From JANXPZ01 sp033853925 (GTDB lineage: Bacteria > Eisenbacteria > RBG-16-71-46): a stretch of DNA of 64,000 nt. Shown piece after piece: positions 17,432 to 27,319 of the stretch. Location: contig JAWOLC010000057.1 of assembly GCA_033853925.1 (NCBI GenBank), positions 1 to 64,000 on the forward strand. The letters are read 5' to 3'. The notes beneath the pieces are model-generated. The model was given only the letters and a program-made list of their open reading frames with translations. It was not told the DNA's origin and made no database searches. The translations under genes and the position numbers were made by a program. The number at the start of each line of letters is the position of its first letter. The stretch's first letter is position 1.

Positions 17432-18325
17432 TCAGTGGTACCGCCGGGCCCGGAGCCGGAAGAACGTGTGCAGCTTGGGGGTGAAGTCCTCGTGCGTCGT
17501 GAGGCCGATGCTGTCCACGTTCAGCTGCTTGAAGAGCCGATCGCGCCGCGCGACGAGAGTGCGCATGTGCTGCTCGTAGGCGCTGCGCAGCCGGCGGTCC
17601 GAGGTGTTCACGGTCACCAGCTCGCCCGTCTCCATGTCCTCCAGCTCGACCAGCCCCGCGCGCGGCAGCTCCTGCTCGGCGGGATCGCTGATCGGGATCG
17701 CCACCACGTCGTGGCGCCGGGCCGCGATGCCCAGGGGAATGCGGAAGACGTCGGGAGCGAAGCCGGGGCCCAGGAAATCGCTCACCAGGAAGACGATCGC
17801 CCGGTGCTTGAGCGTGTGCATGACGAACTCGAGCGCCGCGGCCGGATTCGTGCCGCGATGCTCGGCGTCGAGGAGCAGGATGTCGCGCACCAGCCGCAGC
17901 ACGTGCTGGCGGCCCTTGCGCGGCGGGATGAACTTCTCCACCCGGTCGGTGAAGAACACGAGCCCCACCTTGTCGTTGTTCGTCACCGCCGAGAACGCCA
18001 GCGTCCCCGCCACCTGCGCCGACTGCTCGAGCTTGAACTGCGAGCGCGTGCCGAAGCGGCCCGAGCCCGAGGCGTCCACGCAGAGGATCACCGTCAGCTC
18101 GCGCTCCTCGACGAACTTCTTCACGTAGGGCCGGCCCATGCGGGCCGTCACCTTCCAGTCGATGGCGCGGATGTCGTCGCCCGGCAGGTACTCGCGCACG
18201 TCCACGAACTCCATGCCCGTGCCCTTGAAGGTGGAGCGGTACTCGCCCACGAAGGTCGAGTTGAGGACCTTGCGCGTGTGGAGCTCGATCCGCCGGAGCT
18301 TCTCGAGGAACTCGGCGGTCAGCAT
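17432..18325 (-). CDS. DUF58 domain protein
   Basis: A 297-residue soluble protein of the DUF58 family, which is nearly always found beside MoxR ATPases. The diagnostic segment is present around residues 30-60 (STFKGTGMEFVDVREYLPGDD, IDWKVTARMGRPYVKKF), followed by a degenerate VWA fold with DASGSGRFG where the metal site would be. The ATG at 18325 starts MLTAEFLEKLRRIELHTRKVL as in the family. It is probably a target or adaptor of the MoxR ATPase acting on the Bat complex. It follows moxR by 133 bp and precedes the BatD-like gene by 30 bp. Confidence 0.88.
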   Translation of the reverse strand: MLTAEFLEKLRRIELHTRKVLNSTFVGEYRSTFKGTGMEFVDVREYLPGDDIRAIDWKVTARMGRPYVKKFVEERELTVILCVDASGSGRFGTRSQFKLEQSAQVAGTLAFSAVTNNDKVGLVFFTDRVEKFIPPRKGRQHVLRLVRDILLLDAEHRGTNPAAALEFVMHTLKHRAIVFLVSDFLGPGFAPDVFRIPLGIAARRHDVVAIPISDPAEQELPRAGLVELEDMETGELVTVNTSDRRLRSAYEQHMRTLVARRDRLFKQLNVDSIGLTTHEDFTPKLHTFFRLRARRYH

Positions 18326-18458
18326 GCCGGACCGGGGACTCCGCCGCCGGCGGGAGGCGGCGGCCCGCCGCCCGGCCGCCGCCGGGCCTCGCCGCGGGAG
18401 CCGTCGCCGCCCCTCGCCGTCGCGAGGCGCGCGGCCGACCATCTCGCGCGCGCGACGC

Positions 18459-19457
<999 letters not shown>

Positions 19458-19809
19458 CTCTCCTCCGGTCACACCTCCGTTCGACGCAACCCGCACTCCC
19501 CCGCTCGACGAGGCCGGGACCCCGCCCGTCTGCCGCCCGCCCGACGGGCGACCCCGGCGGCGGCGGAGGGTCCGGCCCTGCAAGCCTCGGCGAGAACGCG
19601 CTCCGCCCCCCTGCCCGCCCAGGGGCGCCCGCGGCACCCGGCGCCATAATTCGAGCTTCTCATTCTATAAGGAGGCCGCCGCGCGTCGTCAAGACCGGGC
19701 AAAGTCCGAGCGGCGTGGCCCCGGCGGGCTCCTCCGCGGCCGAGCCGGGCGGAGGGACGGCGGGTGGCTCAGCACGATCGCCGACCCCTGCGGGCGCAAG
19801 GCCGCCCGC
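19458..19809. other. Leader and promoter region of the MoxR/Bat operon
   Basis: A 352-bp gap between moxR and the glycosyltransferase-like gene, both on the minus strand. It holds the moxR promoter (see separate entry) and about 200 nt of untranslated leader. The rest is GC-rich with no convincing gene; an open frame extending moxR upstream has no start near a ribosome-binding site and reads as Gly/Arg-rich filler. Confidence 0.5.
19664..19692 (-). promoter_or_regulatory. Sigma-70-type promoter of the MoxR/Bat operon
   Basis: On the minus strand TTGACG (19687-19692) is followed after exactly 17 bp by TATAGA (19664-19669). These AT-rich hexamers stand out in very GC-rich surroundings. Transcription would start near 19657, about 200 nt before the moxR ATG. 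Confidence 0.65.
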
Positions 19810-21144
19810 CTATCTCCTCAGCGGGTGCGTCTCGCGCTCCATCGAGCCGCTCCGCAGCACCTCCTCGATCTTGAAGACCCCGAGCTTGCGGTTCTTGATG
19901 AACCCGCTCAGCGCCTTCTCGGCGAACACGCCGTCCTTCAGCATGTCCGTCACCCACTCGAGGGCCAGCGTCGGCGTGTACTGCGGCAGGGCGCAGCCCT
20001 TGTCCATCAGCCAGCGGAGGTTCTTGTTCTCCTGCGAGCCGATGGGCGGCGCCATCACGATCGGGATCCCGAGCGCCGAGTAGAAGGACAGCTCGCTCGG
20101 CTTGGTCCAGAGGATGTCGGTCTCGCGCATCAGCGCGTTGAACCGGTCGAAGTAGCGGGGCTTGTCGTCCTCGCAGACGACCCGCACGCCGTCGCCCAGG
20201 GCGGATTCGAGTCCCGTGCGGATCAGGAACTCGGTGAAGAGGCGCTCCACCAGCCGGTTCACCCCCGCGACGAGGACCAGGCGAAGGCGGCCGTCCAGGA
20301 TCGCCGGCTTGAGGGCGCGCGCCAGCATGAGGCCGATCTCCGTCTGCGCGCCCGCTCCCCCCACCGCGAACGTCAGCGTGACCCGCGCCCGATCGCCCGC
20401 GGGCTCGGGCCTCGCGCCCAGCAGCTCGCGGGCCGTGGAGCCGTACACCGACGAGAACCGGCCCCGGGGATCCAGCCGCCCGAGCCGCTGCAACAGGTCG
20501 TCCTTCAGCGTCGCCATCTCGGGCCCGCCGAGGTTCTCGCGCGGGAGCGTGAAGCCGGTGATGAAGATCCTCTCGTCGGGGACCCCGTACTGCCGGAGCC
20601 GGCGCATCACCCGCCCGCAGGGCGCGAAGTACTGGATCGTGCTGTTCCTGGCCCTGGAGGCCACCCACACGCGGTTGAGATCCGCGTCGCAGATGACGCA
20701 GTAGACCTGGCCGCCGTAGACGCGGTCCGCCACCAGACACGGGGCGTAGAAGGTCGAGATCATCGGCAGGCGCCGCGTGCGCAGCCGGGCGAGCAGCGAC
20801 ATGCCGAGCCCCTGCCGGATCAGCCGGTCCACGATGTAGTTGTTGATCGAGGGGAACGAGAGATCGCGGAGCGGGTAGAACGGCGGGATGCGGAGGAAGC
20901 TGTCCATCATGCCGAACAGCGCGCCGCCCACCACCGGCACGGTCTTGGCCCGCGAGAGGAACTCGTAGGACCAGGTCAACCGCCGCCAGAAGCGCACCTC
21001 GTCCTCGTCCGTGACGTCCGGATTGCCGGCGGTGATCACGCCGCCCTCCGCGAGGTGGGCCAGGGCGTGCGCGGCGCGCTGGTGACCGAGCCCCATGTTG
21101 GCGCTCACGATCCACGCGCGCAGCTCGCCGAGTCTGTCCGTCAT
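19810..21144 (-). CDS. MurG/MGDG-synthase-like glycosyltransferase
   Basis: A 444-residue soluble protein with a GT-B look: N-terminal IVSANMGLGHQRAAHALAHLA resembles the GxGHxRAA loop of MurG and diacylglycerol glycosyltransferases, and the C-terminal half has a nucleotide-sugar-like segment DILWTKPSELSFYSALGIPIVMAPPIGSQE. A middle segment (CVICDADLNRVWVA, then ARNSTIQYFAPCGRVMRRL) also fits that superfamily. No membrane helix. It may glycosylate a lipid or polyprenol carrier, but the donor and acceptor are unknown. It is alone on its strand between two operons. The last ten residues before the stop (MERETHPLRR) recur as a near-copy at 26257-26289. Confidence 0.7.
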   Translation of the reverse strand: MTDRLGELRAWIVSANMGLGHQRAAHALAHLAEGGVITAGNPDVTDEDEVRFWRRLTWSYEFLSRAKTVPVVGGALFGMMDSFLRIPPFYPLRDLSFPSINNYIVDRLIRQGLGMSLLARLRTRRLPMISTFYAPCLVADRVYGGQVYCVICDADLNRVWVASRARNSTIQYFAPCGRVMRRLRQYGVPDERIFITGFTLPRENLGGPEMATLKDDLLQRLGRLDPRGRFSSVYGSTARELLGARPEPAGDRARVTLTFAVGGAGAQTEIGLMLARALKPAILDGRLRLVLVAGVNRLVERLFTEFLIRTGLESALGDGVRVVCEDDKPRYFDRFNALMRETDILWTKPSELSFYSALGIPIVMAPPIGSQENKNLRWLMDKGCALPQYTPTLALEWVTDMLKDGVFAEKALSGFIKNRKLGVFKIEEVLRSGSMERETHPLRR

Positions 21145-21247
21145 GGCGCGGCTCTGAAGCGGTTCCTCCGTGCGTCCCGGGGCAGGGGCCAGTCTGCGCG
21201 CAGTCTACAGGGCGGGTGGAGCGAGTTCCACAGGGGAGGCGCCTGCA

Positions 21248-21273
21248 GGCCGCGGGCGCGATGCCCCGCGGCC
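21248..21273 (-). terminator. Possible terminator after the permease-peptidase gene
   Basis: Inverted repeat GGCCGCGGG (21248-21256) and CCCGCGGCC (21265-21273), loop 8 nt, about 90 bp downstream of the stop of the permease-peptidase gene. No T-tract. Such GC palindromes are common here, so the call is weak. Confidence 0.3.
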
Positions 21274-21359
21274 CGAGGCCGGGCGGGCGCCCCGCCGGGC
21301 GGCGGCGCGGCCCGCGAAGGCGCGACAAGGGTCGAAGGCGGGCCCGGCCCTCTCCCGGA

Positions 21360-24300
21360 TCAGCGCGCCGCGAGCTTGCTCGCCTCGACGACCACGTTGG
21401 TCGTGGCCTTGGCCCGCTCGAGCTGGAGCACCTTGAAGTCGGGGTCCACCACCAGGCGCTTGGGCTCGAAGGCGCAGGTGAGGACCACGGCCTTCGTCTC
21501 CTTGGGTCCGAGCGTCACGGTGGTGCGGGACTCGCGCCAGGGCTCCTCCTTCTTCTTGGAATCGGCGAAGCGCGTGCCGCGCACGACGGCGATCTCGACC
21601 GGCATGGTCCCGGTGCCCGCGTTGCGCGCCTTGGCCCGCACCTCCCACACCGCTCCCCGCTTCACCGCCCGCGCCTCGCTCAGGCGGTACTCGGGCACCA
21701 CGACCTGCCAGTACCACTGCCGCACGAAGGCGTCGTAGGCCACGGTGTCGGGCGCGTAGCGGCGCATGTGCGCGAGGTAGTCCTGCAGCACCGGATGGTC
21801 CCGGCTGTCCCGCCACGCCGCGATGAAGTCGCGCAAGCCCGCCAGCATCCGCTCGCGTCCGACGAGCTGCATCATCATCCACGCCGTCCAGCCGCCCTTG
21901 TCGTAGATGATGCGCCCGTCGCCGGCGCGTGAGCCGTCGATCCGCGTGAGCGGGCGCTCGGAGTCCGCCTGGCGCGTGTTCGCGTACTGGTCCTCGATCT
22001 GGCGCAGGAACGCGAGCTGCTGCTGCGGGCCCTTCGTCTGCCCGACCAGGAGCGCCGTCGAGAAATGGGCCATGCCCTCGGAGAGCACCGAGCCGCCGGG
22101 GCGCGCGGAGGGCGTCAGGATGTTGCCCCACCACTGGTGCGCGGCCTCGTGCGCCGTCACCCAGAAGGCGGCGTCGGCCTTGGGCTCGCTCTTGGTGAGG
22201 AAGCCGACGCCCTCGGAGAACGTGATGTTGGTGGGCGAGCCCATCGCGTAGGTGCGCAGGTTGGGGAACTCGCTCAGCCGCAGCTCGCGCCACGGGTAGG
22301 GCGCGAACCACTCCCCGTACCAGCGCCGCGAGCCCTCCAGCGCGGCGAGCATCTCCTCGATGTTGTAGGTGTGCGCGGGGTGGTAGTAGATCGCCACGCC
22401 CTTGCCCCGCTTCTCGGCCCAGCGGCCGGCGATCACGTTGAAGAGCTTGACCGGGTAGTCGGTGACGTAGGTGAAGGTGCGGCGATCCCCGCTGACGGTC
22501 TCCGAAGCGAGCACCCCGTTGGCGTTGGCCCGGTAGTCCCGGGGCACGCTCACGCGCATGCGCACGGGGAACCACGTCTCGGCGATCGGCGCCATCGCCG
22601 GCAGCGTGTCGCGCTGCACGTCGTCGGCGTAGCGGCGCGGCTCGGGGCGGTCCTTGGCCTCCGGCCCCATGTCCTCGACGTAGCCGAGCTGCGGCACCAG
22701 CGTCGGCCCGCCGAACGCGGTGAACACGGCGCACGAGGGCAGGATGAACTCCTCGGCCCCGGCGCCGTTCTTGCTGATGCCCGGCGGGAAGCTGCCCCGG
22801 TAGCGGAAGCCGATGCGCACGCGCTCCCCCGGCCCCAGCGGCCGCGGCGGCGTGAACACGTAGAGCTTGGAGCGGTCCTCGGGCACGTAGGGCGCCCCGT
22901 CCAGCGTCCAGGCGAGCGAGTCCCACCAGGCCGCGCCGGTGAGCGGGATCTGGGCGAGCGGCTGCGCGTGCAGGTTCGTGAGGTCGTAGTGCCCCGCCAC
23001 GCGGTAGCGCCGGGCCGCCGGCTCGAGCGCGGCCTCGAGATCCACCCCCGCCATCGCCGGCAGCGGCGCCTCGGCCCAGGTCGCCGCGTTCTGCCGCCAG
23101 TAGTCCTTGGCCAGCTTCTTCGCCTTGCGTCCCTCCCACCCCTGCTCCACCTGGAACCAGAGGAGCGCCCAGGCGAGGAGCGGCAGGGCCAGCAGCGGCG
23201 CCAGGCGCAGCGCCCCGCGCCCGAGCGCCGCCGGGCGCAGCCGGTGCAGGGCGCGCGTGGCGTCGGCCTCGACCCGCGGGAACAGCCGCACCGCCAGCAC
23301 CCCGAAGAAGGCGGCGAGCCCCAGCACCATCAGCCGGTTCAGCACCAGCGGCAGGCGGTCCAGCTCGAACACGCTCATGTCGCTCCAGCGCGTGGCGCTC
23401 CACAGATCCCAGTTGAACGCCCAGTTCATCTTGCCCCGCATCTGCAGGAAGCCGGTCAGGGCCATGGCCCCCAGGGCCAGCGCGTAGGTGACGTGGCGCC
23501 GGCGCGCGAGCGCGAACAGCGCCATCACGAACGTGGTCCACAGCAGGAACGTGGGCGTCAGCAGCAGCCCCCAGCAGAGGAGGAAGGGCTCGAGGCGGAA
23601 GGGCACCTTGCCCTGGACGGCCAGCATCACGACGCTGCTCGCCAGCACGGTCAGCACCACCGCCGCCGCCACCACCGTGTTGGCCAGCGCCTTCCCCAGC
23701 AGCAGCGAGCCGGTGCGGAGCGGGGTGGCGTAGTGGATCGCCCCGAAGCCCGTGCCGCGCTCGCGTTGCAGCGACTCGACCGTGTAGAAGAGCAGGAGCA
23801 GGCAGACCAGCAGCGTCAGCGTGTTCATCGCGTCCGCCGCCAGAGTGCCCGGCGTCAGGAGCCGGGTGGTGTCGAAGGCGGCGACGGTGATGACGCTGCC
23901 CAGGCTCTGCGCCAGGATCAGCGGCACGAACAGGTAGAGCCCGGGGTGCCGGCGCAGCTCGCGCAGCTCCACGCGCGCCACCTCCCACGCGCCCGCGAGC
24001 CGGCCGGTGCCTTCCGAGCGCATGGCCAGGGCGGCCACCGGGATCTCGTCGGGCCGCCCCGCGGCATCGGGCTGGACCGCCGCGCGGGCACGCCCGCGCT
24101 TCACCGCCCGCGTGCCGCGCAGCGTGGCCCCGAAGCGCCACTGCGCGAGCAGCAGGGCGCCCAGGCCGAGCGCCAGCTCCAGCGCGCGGTTCGCCCAGAA
24201 CACGCCGTCCGTCGCCACGTGGGCCCGGTTGTAGAAGTCCACCCCGCGGTCCACGTTGAGCCAGGTCTCGTTGAGCCAGCGGATGCCCGTGGGGTCCAGC

Positions 24301-24965
24301 ACCATCAGCAGCTGGTTCACGGCCGGGCTCAGCCACGACGGCGACCAGTTCCAGAGGAACGCCGCCCCCACCAGGATCGAGGCCAGGGGGAAGGCGAACA
24401 CCAGGATCGGCATGCGCGTCAGCGTGCCGAGCGCGAAGCTGGTGCCCGCCAGGCAGAGGAGCGGCGGCAGCGCGAAGAGCAGCAGCGGGCGCAGGTAGTT
24501 CGACCAGGCGAGCGGGCCGATGACCTCGACGTTCTCGCCGTGCGGCAGGCCGTGGTTGAACAGCACCATCAGCGCCACGTTGACCGCGAGCACCACCAGG
24601 AAGCCCGCCAGCGTCCCGGTGAACTTGCCCCACACGTACTCGCCCGAGGTGAGCGGCGTGGCGTGCAGCAGCTCGCCCACCTTCTGCTCCTCGTCGCGGA
24701 TCACGCTCATGCCCGCGCCGACCGCGACGAAGAAGGCGTAGACGATGCTGACCACCATCGCCAGGAGCTGGGCCAGCGCGAACTCGGAGGTGATCCAGGC
24801 CTTGGTGCCGCCGACCGCGGTGTTGCCGGACTGGATGCTGGCGGTGCCTCTGGACATCTCGAACGCCATGAAGCCGACGATCAGGAGCAGGATCCACAGC
24901 AGCGGCCGGCGCAGGCCGTGGACGAACTCCTGGCGGCAGACCTCGCCCCCGCGCCGGAGGCTCAC
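21360..24965 (-). CDS. ABC-2 type permease fused to M1 family metallopeptidase
   Basis: A 1201-residue fusion. Residues about 1-620 hold a dozen or so membrane helices in two ABC-2 permease-like blocks (first helix LLWILLLIVGFMAFEM near residue 20). Residues about 690-1200 are an M1 (gluzincin) aminopeptidase domain with zinc motif HEAAH at 939-943 and the third ligand Glu about 20 residues on (SEGMAHF); spacing is 19 residues instead of the usual 18. The start is a GTG at 24965 overlapping the TGA of the ATPase gene by 4 bp, so both are translated together. The protease domain probably faces the periplasm. Such permease-M1 fusions are known in other bacteria; the substrate is unknown. Confidence 0.88.
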   Translation of the reverse strand: MSLRRGGEVCRQEFVHGLRRPLLWILLLIVGFMAFEMSRGTASIQSGNTAVGGTKAWITSEFALAQLLAMVVSIVYAFFVAVGAGMSVIRDEEQKVGELLHATPLTSGEYVWGKFTGTLAGFLVVLAVNVALMVLFNHGLPHGENVEVIGPLAWSNYLRPLLLFALPPLLCLAGTSFALGTLTRMPILVFAFPLASILVGAAFLWNWSPSWLSPAVNQLLMVLDPTGIRWLNETWLNVDRGVDFYNRAHVATDGVFWANRALELALGLGALLLAQWRFGATLRGTRAVKRGRARAAVQPDAAGRPDEIPVAALAMRSEGTGRLAGAWEVARVELRELRRHPGLYLFVPLILAQSLGSVITVAAFDTTRLLTPGTLAADAMNTLTLLVCLLLLFYTVESLQRERGTGFGAIHYATPLRTGSLLLGKALANTVVAAAVVLTVLASSVVMLAVQGKVPFRLEPFLLCWGLLLTPTFLLWTTFVMALFALARRRHVTYALALGAMALTGFLQMRGKMNWAFNWDLWSATRWSDMSVFELDRLPLVLNRLMVLGLAAFFGVLAVRLFPRVEADATRALHRLRPAALGRGALRLAPLLALPLLAWALLWFQVEQGWEGRKAKKLAKDYWRQNAATWAEAPLPAMAGVDLEAALEPAARRYRVAGHYDLTNLHAQPLAQIPLTGAAWWDSLAWTLDGAPYVPEDRSKLYVFTPPRPLGPGERVRIGFRYRGSFPPGISKNGAGAEEFILPSCAVFTAFGGPTLVPQLGYVEDMGPEAKDRPEPRRYADDVQRDTLPAMAPIAETWFPVRMRVSVPRDYRANANGVLASETVSGDRRTFTYVTDYPVKLFNVIAGRWAEKRGKGVAIYYHPAHTYNIEEMLAALEGSRRWYGEWFAPYPWRELRLSEFPNLRTYAMGSPTNITFSEGVGFLTKSEPKADAAFWVTAHEAAHQWWGNILTPSARPGGSVLSEGMAHFSTALLVGQTKGPQQQLAFLRQIEDQYANTRQADSERPLTRIDGSRAGDGRIIYDKGGWTAWMMMQLVGRERMLAGLRDFIAAWRDSRDHPVLQDYLAHMRRYAPDTVAYDAFVRQWYWQVVVPEYRLSEARAVKRGAVWEVRAKARNAGTGTMPVEIAVVRGTRFADSKKKEEPWRESRTTVTLGPKETKAVVLTCAFEPKRLVVDPDFKVLQLERAKATTNVVVEASKLAAR

Positions 24966-26026
24966 GACGCGCGCTCCGTGCCGGTTCCGGCCGATTCGCC
25001 GGCGGAAGGCCTGCCGGCGCCGGCGGCCGCGGAGGGCCTGCCGGCTCGAGCGCCGGTGGAGGTGGTGGCGGCCGCTGACGAGCGGTCCGCGGGAACCCCG
25101 GTGTGGGCGCTGCCGGCCGGGGCGTCGCCCGCCAGCACGGCCTCGCCGTTGTCGCCGTTGCCCGAGCGCATCATCACCAGATAGGCGTCCTCCAGGGTCG
25201 GGCTCACCCGCTCGAACCCGGCGGGCGGGCGACCGCTCGGCTCGTAGACGCGCACGCGGTGCAGGCCCTCGACCAGGATCGCCTGCGTGACCGTGCGCTC
25301 GCGCCGCAGCGCCGGCAGGTCGGCGGGCGAGACCGCTCCCTCGAACACCGCGCCGTCCAGCGCGGCGCGGGCCTCGCGCGGCGTGGTGGGCGGGATCAGG
25401 CGCCCGTGGCGCAGCACCGCGAAGCGCGGGCAGAGCACGGCGACGTCCTCGACGATGTGGGTGGAGAGGATGACGATGCGGCGCTCGGCCAGCTCGGCGA
25501 GCAGGTGATAGAAGCGCAGGCGCTCCTCGGGATCGAGGCCCGCGGTGGGCTCGTCCACGATCAGGAGGCGCGGGTCGCCGGCGATCGCCTGGGCGATGCC
25601 GAGGCGCTGGCGCATGCCGCCCGAGTAGGTCTTCACCTTGCGCCGTGCCGCGTACGTGAGGTTCACGCGCTCGAGCAGCTCGCGCGCGAGCTGGCGCTGC
25701 CCCGAGGGCGCGGAGACGCCCTTCAAGCGCAGCAGGTGGAGGAGCATCTGCTCGCCCGTCAGATGGGGATAGAAGCCGAACTCCTGCGGCAGGTAGCCGA
25801 GCCGCGCGCGCAGGCGCTCGGGGCGCTCCAGGACGTCCTCGCCGTCGAACGTGACCCGGCCCGAGGTCGGCTCGAGCAGGCCCGCGACGATGCGCATCAG
25901 GGTGGTCTTGCCCGCTCCGTTCGGCCCAAGCAAGCCGAACATCCCGGAGCGAACCTCGAGGTCGATGCCCTGCAGCGCAGCGACCGGACCCGGATACACC
26001 TTGACCAGAGCCTGGATGGACAGCAT
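24962..26026 (-). CDS. ABC transporter ATP-binding protein
   Basis: A 354-residue ABC ATPase that should power the permease-peptidase encoded next. Walker A GPNGAGKT at 34-41, signature YSGGMRQR at 134-141, Walker B LLIVDEP with Asp158/Glu159, and H-loop STHIVED. The ABC-2 exporter subfamily is indicated by the PQEFGFYPHLTGEQ segment. After the ATPase core the protein has an unusual low-complexity tail of about 65 residues (290-354) rich in Ala, Gly, Ser and Thr with repeated AGRPSA units. The ATG at 26026 gives the standard MLSIQALVKVYPG start. First gene of the two-gene operon. Confidence 0.92.
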   Translation of the reverse strand: MLSIQALVKVYPGPVAALQGIDLEVRSGMFGLLGPNGAGKTTLMRIVAGLLEPTSGRVTFDGEDVLERPERLRARLGYLPQEFGFYPHLTGEQMLLHLLRLKGVSAPSGQRQLARELLERVNLTYAARRKVKTYSGGMRQRLGIAQAIAGDPRLLIVDEPTAGLDPEERLRFYHLLAELAERRIVILSTHIVEDVAVLCPRFAVLRHGRLIPPTTPREARAALDGAVFEGAVSPADLPALRRERTVTQAILVEGLHRVRVYEPSGRPPAGFERVSPTLEDAYLVMMRSGNGDNGEAVLAGDAPAGSAHTGVPADRSSAAATTSTGARAGRPSAAAGAGRPSAGESAGTGTERAS

Positions 26027-26256
26027 GGAGCACCTCGCGGGCGAGAACGGGTGATCCGGTTCCGGGCCTCCCATCCGGAGCGCCACGGCCGGGGATCGCG
26101 AGCGCCCTGCGCCTCCGCCGCGCAGGGCGAGAACGAACTGGGTCTCGGGGAGCAGCCTCGCTCTCGCTACGGGGCGGCGCGCGCGGAAGATGCTGGCCCC
26201 ACGAACGCCCCGACGAGCGCGGCAAGATGGGGCACGAGCGCCCCGCGGCCCGCCGT

Positions 26257-26289
26257 CTACCTTCCCAGCGGGTGGGTCTCGCGCGCCAT
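26257..26289 (-). repeat. Orphan copy of the C-terminal decapeptide codons of the 19810 gene
   Basis: On the minus strand these 33 bases read as M-A-R-E-T-H-P-L-G-R-stop. The final 33 bases of the glycosyltransferase-like gene (19810-19842) read M-E-R-E-T-H-P-L-R-R-stop; 28 of 33 bases agree and the stop codons align. No other part of that gene is recognisable upstream. It may be a remnant of a lost paralogue or a chance match in GC-rich DNA. Confidence 0.35.
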
Positions 26290-26499
26290 GGGCGCCCCGG
26301 CGACCGGAAGGCTGTGAGGTGGCGAGGCGCGGGCGGCCAGGCCTCCCGGAGGTCGGCGGCGGGCGGCAGGGGCAGGGCGCGGAAGGATGGTAGGGAGACG
26401 AAGCGCGGAGAGGCTGTACGGAGGCGGCGGCCTGGAAGGGCGGTCTGGCCCGAGGTTCGCGCCGCTCTTCTCGGGGTCACGATTCTGACGCTTTGAGGC

Positions 26500-26505
26500 T
26501 AGAAT
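26500..26505 (+). promoter_or_regulatory. Possible -10 box of the SPOR gene
   Basis: TAGAAT, 74 bp before the ATG at 26580, in an otherwise GC-rich region. No good -35 hexamer is found 16-18 bp upstream, so the assignment is tentative. Confidence 0.35.
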
Positions 26506-26579
26506 GCCGGGCGTGACTGGCTGGCCCCGGCCTCAATCATGAGGCGCAGGCCACCCGGCCGGACTTCGGAGGCGCACCG

Positions 26580-27251
26580 ATGACCGAACCAGAGGATCGC
26601 GAGTCGGGGGCCAAGCCCACAGAGCCCCCACAGCCCAAGAAGAGCGACGAGGGTTATCTGCCGCCGCGCTTGCGGGAGAAGCTCGACGCGGCGGAAGACA
26701 TGGGAGAAGAGAAGAGGTCGCCGGCCGGCCTGATCATCGGCATCGTGGTCGTCGTCGTTCTGGTGCTCGTCGGCTGGTGGTTCTTCCACAACCAGCAGGT
26801 GAAGGCCAAGGCCGAGGCCGCGCGGGTCGCCGCCGTCGCCAAGGCGGCTGCGGATTCCGTGGCTCGCGTTCGCGCGGCCGACAGTCTGGCCGCCAAGGCC
26901 CGCGCCGACTCGATCGCCGCCTTCAACGCGCTGCCCAAGGCGAAGCAGCGGCAGATCAGGCTCCAGCTGGCCCGCGCCGCGGGAGGCACGGCGCTGGCCG
27001 AGATGGAGAAGGCGGAAGGCCCGTACGTGATCGATGCCGGCGAGTTCATGTTCGAGGAAAAGGCCAAGACCGAGGCCGAGGCGCTCAAGAACAGCACGAA
27101 GCTCGCGGCCCGAGTCGCCAAGGTCGGCAGCTCCTATCACGTCTACTTGGGCCGGTTCGAGATGCGCGCTCCAGCCGAGAAGGCGGCGAGTGAGCTGGCC
27201 GCGAAGGGCCTGGTGGAGCAGGCGACCGTGGTGGCGGCGGGTGGGAAGTAG
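26580..27251 (+). CDS. SPOR domain single-pass membrane protein
   Basis: A 223-residue bitopic protein: acidic/proline-rich cytoplasmic N-terminus (1-48), one membrane helix (about 50-69, LIIGIVVVVVLVLVGWWFF), an Ala/Lys/Asp-rich helical linker (72-115), and a C-terminal SPOR-like domain (about 145-222; PYVIDAGEFMFEEKAKTEAE, then YHVYLGRFEMRAPAEKAASEL). SPOR domains bind denuded peptidoglycan strands at the division septum, so a role in cell division or wall remodelling is likely. GGAGG at 26568-26572 supports the start. It converges on the beta-propeller lipoprotein gene with a 14-bp terminator-like hairpin between. Confidence 0.8.
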   Translation: MTEPEDRESGAKPTEPPQPKKSDEGYLPPRLREKLDAAEDMGEEKRSPAGLIIGIVVVVVLVLVGWWFFHNQQVKAKAEAARVAAVAKAAADSVARVRAADSLAAKARADSIAAFNALPKAKQRQIRLQLARAAGGTALAEMEKAEGPYVIDAGEFMFEEKAKTEAEALKNSTKLAARVAKVGSSYHVYLGRFEMRAPAEKAASELAAKGLVEQATVVAAGGK

Positions 27252-27272
27252 CGGGGGCCCGGATATGGCGTA

Positions 27273-27313
27273 CGGCTCCCGTGCGCGTGACGAACCCCGG
27301 CGCGCGGGAGCCG
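27273..27313. terminator. 14-bp hairpin between convergent genes
   Basis: Arms at 27273-27286 (CGGCTCCCGTGCGC) and 27300-27313 pair over 14 bp with a single G-U pair and a 13-nt loop. It lies in the 68-bp gap between the stops of the SPOR gene and the lipoprotein gene and could terminate both. It has no T-tract; the right arm enters the non-coding side just before the lipoprotein stop at 27320. Confidence 0.55.
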
Positions 27314-27319
27314 CCTGGG

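Larger units (their letters stand above)
26027..26579. other. Divergent intergenic region, 553 bp
   Basis: The largest gene-free stretch, between the ABC operon (minus) and the SPOR gene (plus). Visible items: a perfect 9-bp hairpin GCCCTGCGC/GCGCAGGGC at 26104-26128 in the ABC leader; a 33-bp near-copy of the 3' end of the 19810-21144 gene at 26257-26289; and a -10-like TAGAAT at 26500-26505 before the SPOR gene. Open frames across it have proline/arginine-rich translations and no ribosome-binding sites, so I see no gene. Confidence 0.45.

Noticed and set aside
26227..26496. Open frames in the 553-bp divergent region
   Set aside because: Pro/Arg-rich, no ribosome-binding site, no codon-position bias.
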